Under the pieces are notes generated by a model. The model saw nothing but the letters and a program-made list of their open reading frames with translations, was not told where the DNA came from and made no database searches. From Bacteroidales bacterium (GTDB lineage: Bacteria > Bacteroidota > Bacteroidia > Bacteroidales > UBA7960), in assembly GCA_007132395.1 (NCBI GenBank), contig SLOR01000065.1, forward strand, positions 1-16,073: a stretch of DNA of 16,073 bases, given 5' to 3'. The position numbers and the translations under genes are program-made. Positions 13,608 to 16,073 of this stretch are shown piece after piece (position 1 is the stretch's first letter; every line of letters begins with the position of its first letter).

Positions 13608-14717
13608 ATGCACAAAACACCCATTATAATGGATTTACCCGTAAAACAAATACAACCCCAAAACATAGAGCAGTGGCTACCAGCCCGTCATAAACCCCTG
13701 TTAATAAGTGGTCCGTGCAGCGCCGAAAGCCGTGAGCAGGTGCTCACTACTGCAGCACAACTGCAGGCAACCGGACTGGTATCAGCCTTTCGCGCCGGGG
13801 TATGGAAGCCTCGTACCCGACCCAGTTCTTTTGAAGGGCATGGAAAAACAGCCCTGGAATGGCTCAAGGAAGTTAAAGAAACTTATGGTTTTCCCTTAGC
13901 TGTTGAGGTGGCTACCCCTGCTCACGTGGAAGCATGTCTGGAGGCGGGTATTGACATTCTTTGGGTGGGAGCCCGAACCAGCGTAAATCCCTTCTCTGTG
14001 CAGGAGCTGGCCGAAGCACTGCGGGGCGTTGACATTCCTGTTATGGTAAAAAACCCCCTCAACCCCGACCTAGCACTGTGGATGGGGGTACTGGAACGAT
14101 TTTACATGAGTGGCATCACGAAGCTTGCTGCCATTCACCGTGGCTTTAACACCTACGAAAAAAGCAGGTTTCGCAACGAGCCTCTTTGGAATATTCCCAT
14201 CGAACTAAAAAGCTCTTTTCCTGAGCTGCCCCTGATTTGCGACCCCAGCCATATTGCAGGAAAAAGAAATCTTATCGCAGAAGTGGCCCGGCAAGCGCTG
14301 CTGCTGGACATGAACGGCCTAATGATAGAGTCGCACCACATGCCCAGCGAGGCACTTACCGATGCGGCACAACAGCTCAAACCTGTCGATCTGCAAACCA
14401 TTTTCAGCAAGCTCACCGTACCGGAATCAGCGGAAGACAACCCCTGCTTCGAACTGGAAATTCTCAGAAAGCGAATTGACGAATTTGACAATCAGCTTAT
14501 AGGCATCTTGTCAAAAAGAATGCATGTAGTGGAGGAAATTGCCCGGCTGAAATCCGACTGCAAAATGACAATTCTACAGGTAAGACGGTGGAATACCATT
14601 ATCCGTACCCGCATGGAAATGGGCAAGGAGAAAGGCCTGGACGAGAAGTTCCTGAAAAACCTTCTGGACCTTATTCACAAAGAATCTATTGATTTGCAGT
14701 CGCGTATTATGAAGTAG
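13608..14717 (+). CDS. Bifunctional 3-deoxy-7-phosphoheptulonate synthase / chorismate mutase
   Basis: The enzyme joins the first shikimate-pathway step (phosphoenolpyruvate plus erythrose 4-phosphate to DAHP) to the chorismate-to-prephenate step leading to phenylalanine and tyrosine. With the 13608 start it has 369 residues. The N-terminal DAHP synthase domain (about 25-265) shows SGPCSAES at 34-41, KPRTRPSSFEG at 67-77, GARTS at 121-125, AIHRGF at 175-180 and CDPSH at 211-215, with metal- and phosphate-binding residues of the KDPG-type I family. From about 282 to the end lies an all-helical AroQ-type chorismate mutase, beginning ELEILRKRIDEFDNQL and ending with the Gln-containing last helix. 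This order, synthase first, is the form common in Bacteroidota; in some Firmicutes the mutase comes first. The mutase may also act as a feedback sensor, which is inference. The ATG at 13629 (362 residues) is an equally possible start. thiL follows 40 bases later. Confidence 0.93.
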   Translation: MHKTPIIMDLPVKQIQPQNIEQWLPARHKPLLISGPCSAESREQVLTTAAQLQATGLVSAFRAGVWKPRTRPSSFEGHGKTALEWLKEVKETYGFPLAVEVATPAHVEACLEAGIDILWVGARTSVNPFSVQELAEALRGVDIPVMVKNPLNPDLALWMGVLERFYMSGITKLAAIHRGFNTYEKSRFRNEPLWNIPIELKSSFPELPLICDPSHIAGKRNLIAEVARQALLLDMNGLMIESHHMPSEALTDAAQQLKPVDLQTIFSKLTVPESAEDNPCFELEILRKRIDEFDNQLIGILSKRMHVVEEIARLKSDCKMTILQVRRWNTIIRTRMEMGKEKGLDEKFLKNLLDLIHKESIDLQSRIMK

Positions 14718-14757
14718 AAAACAGAAAAAAATATATCCCAATAACAGAAAAGAAATT

Positions 14758-15798
14758 ATGAGCAAAACACCCGTTACATCCCTGGGCGAATTCGGACTTA
14801 TTGATCTCCTCACAGCCAATGTGAAACAGTACGACAATGGCACCATAAAAGGCATTGGCGATGATACCGCCGCCATTGATACCGGTGACAATATTACACT
14901 TCTCACCAAAGATTTACTGGTGGAAGGTGTACACTTTAATATAATGTACACACCCCTGCGACACCTGGGTTACAAATCCATCGTGGTAAACCTTTCCGAC
15001 ATCTATGCCATGAATGGCACGCCAACACAGGTAATCGTGGGCATTGCCGTATCCAGCCGCTACACAGTGGAGGCACTGGAAGAGATTTACGAGGGAATGA
15101 AGCTGGCCTGCGATAAATACAAGGTTGACCTGGTTGGGGGTGATACAACAAGCAGTGCTTCCGGATTATTCATTTCTGTAACAGCTCTGGGCAAAGTAGG
15201 CAAGGGGAAAATTACGTATCGTTCCGGTGCGCAGAGCAACGATTTGATTTGCGTAAGTGGCAACCTGGGTGCTGCATATGCTGGCCTGTTAATCCTGGAA
15301 AGGGAAAAAGAAGTTTTCAAAGCGAACCCCCAGGCGCAACCCGACATCAGCCAGTTTTCCTATGTGCTGGAAAGGCAGTTGAAGCCCGAGGCACGCCAGG
15401 ATGTGGTGGAGCTGCTGCAACAGAAAGGCATTGTGCCCACCGCCATGATTGATATTTCCGACGGGCTGGCATCGGAGGTGCTGCATATCAGCAAAGCATC
15501 GGGCAAAGGGGCCGTGATTTACGAAGAGAAAATCCCGGTTGACATGCAAACCGCCACCGTGGCACACGATTTCAAAATCGACCCCACCACATTTGCACTT
15601 AACGGTGGGGAGGATTATGAATTATTGTTTTGCGTCAGCCAGCAAGATTATGAAAAAATAAAAGATGTGGAGTCCATCAGTATTATCGGACACGTTACTG
15701 ACAACCCGGCACAAACCGATCTGATTTCAACCTCCGGAAATGTTATTCCATTGAGAGCACAGGGTTGGGACTCCTTCAGAGGAGAGAATAGAGAATAA
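14758..15798 (+). CDS. thiL: Thiamine-monophosphate kinase
   Basis: ThiL phosphorylates thiamine monophosphate with ATP to make thiamine diphosphate, the active cofactor, in the cytoplasm. The 346-residue length is normal for Bacteroidota ThiL. Motifs of the PurM/ThiL fold occur in order: GIGDD at 32-36, KDLLVEGVHF at 51-60, NLSDIYAMNGTP at 78-89, GGDTTSS at 127-133, DISDGLASE at 232-240, and GGEDYELLF at 283-291. The Asp-rich motifs bind the magnesium ions that hold ATP and thiamine monophosphate. The ATG at 14758 follows an A-rich leader and opens shortly before EFGLIDLL, the usual first helix. The gap to the preceding gene is 40 bases with no clear promoter element, so readthrough from the DAHP synthase gene is likely. 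No thiamine riboswitch or other thiamine genes are visible. Confidence 0.96.
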   Translation: MSKTPVTSLGEFGLIDLLTANVKQYDNGTIKGIGDDTAAIDTGDNITLLTKDLLVEGVHFNIMYTPLRHLGYKSIVVNLSDIYAMNGTPTQVIVGIAVSSRYTVEALEEIYEGMKLACDKYKVDLVGGDTTSSASGLFISVTALGKVGKGKITYRSGAQSNDLICVSGNLGAAYAGLLILEREKEVFKANPQAQPDISQFSYVLERQLKPEARQDVVELLQQKGIVPTAMIDISDGLASEVLHISKASGKGAVIYEEKIPVDMQTATVAHDFKIDPTTFALNGGEDYELLFCVSQQDYEKIKDVESISIIGHVTDNPAQTDLISTSGNVIPLRAQGWDSFRGENRE

Positions 15799-15855
15799 AG
15801 AAGAGTAGCGTCAGCAAAGTAATCGTCGGCAACAAACCTTAGAAATCCAGTTATT

Positions 15856-16073
15856 TTGGCAAAAAAGAAATACTACGTAGTGTGGGAAGGACATGAAATG
15901 GGGGTGTTTGATACCTGGAAGGCCTGCGAAAGGGCCATTAAGGCTTACCCTTCGGCCAAGTACAAATCCTTCGAAAATGCCGAGCAGGCTTTAAAGGCTT
16001 CAAGAGAACCCTTTTACCTTCACATTGGCAAAAACGCCAAACCGCAGAAGTCGAAAAATCCCATGGCCGGGGG
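15856..16073 (+). CDS. rnhA: Ribonuclease HI, N-terminal part (cut by the window edge)
   Basis: The open frame runs off the right edge after 72 complete codons. It begins MAKKKYYVVWEGHEMGVF and continues with TWKACERAIKAYPSAKYKSF, the conserved core of the RNaseH1_N (caulimovirus viroplasmin-like) domain, which binds RNA:DNA hybrids. In Bacteroidota this domain is normally fused to an RNase HI catalytic domain, so the missing part most likely carries the DEDD active site; this cannot be seen here. From about residue 58 the sequence becomes a Lys/Pro/Asn-rich linker. The start is TTG at 15856; there is no ATG before residue 15, which already lies inside the domain. The gap from thiL is 57 bases without a recognisable promoter or terminator. 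It is possible that the full gene encodes only a viroplasmin-domain protein, but the family context makes RNase HI the better call. Confidence 0.82.
   Translation, partial: MAKKKYYVVWEGHEMGVFDTWKACERAIKAYPSAKYKSFENAEQALKASREPFYLHIGKNAKPQKSKNPMAG

Noticed and set aside
1..16073. CRISPR arrays, tRNA or rRNA genes, insertion sequences, phage or defence genes
   Set aside because: I found no spaced direct repeats, cloverleaf-like sequences, transposase or integrase motifs, or genes with composition clearly unlike their neighbours.

Overview
This window reads as ordinary core chromosome of a member of the Bacteroidota. The evidence is a full-length SprA/Sov outer-membrane translocon of the type IX secretion system (T9SS), a DAHP synthase fused to a chorismate mutase in the arrangement common in this phylum, an RNase HI with a viroplasmin-like N-terminal domain, several promoter elements matching the Bacteroidota -7 consensus TAnnTTTG, and few purine-rich Shine-Dalgarno sites. 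I see no phage genes, insertion sequences, CRISPR arrays, tRNAs or rRNAs. Genus and species cannot be assigned from this alone.

Layout. The left part (1-3656, + strand) holds exodeoxyribonuclease III, an OmpA-family lipoprotein with a long coiled coil, a strong hairpin terminator, and a stand-alone malic enzyme. The centre (3717-11567, + strand) is ruvA followed 12 bases later by the 7.2-kb sprA gene. This malic enzyme-ruvA-sprA order agrees with what I recall from gliding and T9SS-bearing Bacteroidota. Downstream, a minus-strand pair (13288 down to 11629) converges on sprA: a 4Fe-4S adenylyl-sulfate reductase of the CysH family, then an NAD-dependent epimerase/dehydratase. Divergent from that pair, the right part (13608 to the end, + strand) carries the DAHP synthase/chorismate mutase fusion, thiamine-monophosphate kinase, and the 5' part of RNase HI, which is cut by the window edge.

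How the genes work together. The contents are mostly housekeeping: base-excision repair (exoIII), Holliday-junction processing (RuvA), RNA:DNA hybrid removal (RNase HI), C4 carbon metabolism (malic enzyme), aromatic amino-acid entry (DAHP synthase/chorismate mutase), thiamine cofactor activation (ThiL) and sulfate reduction (CysH). SprA and the OmpA-like lipoprotein belong to the cell envelope. SprA is the outer-membrane pore through which T9SS substrates leave the periplasm, and RuvA is only its genomic neighbour, not a functional partner. Perfect TAnnTTTG elements before ruvA, cysH and the DAHP synthase gene, and a near match before the malic enzyme gene, decide between alternative start codons: in each case they favour the downstream ATG over an upstream in-frame TTG.

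I did not find a convincing undescribed system. The most interesting details are in SprA: two EF-hand-like acidic loops about 100 residues apart, and a Gln/Pro-rich, then acidic, insertion near the C-terminal part of the barrel.
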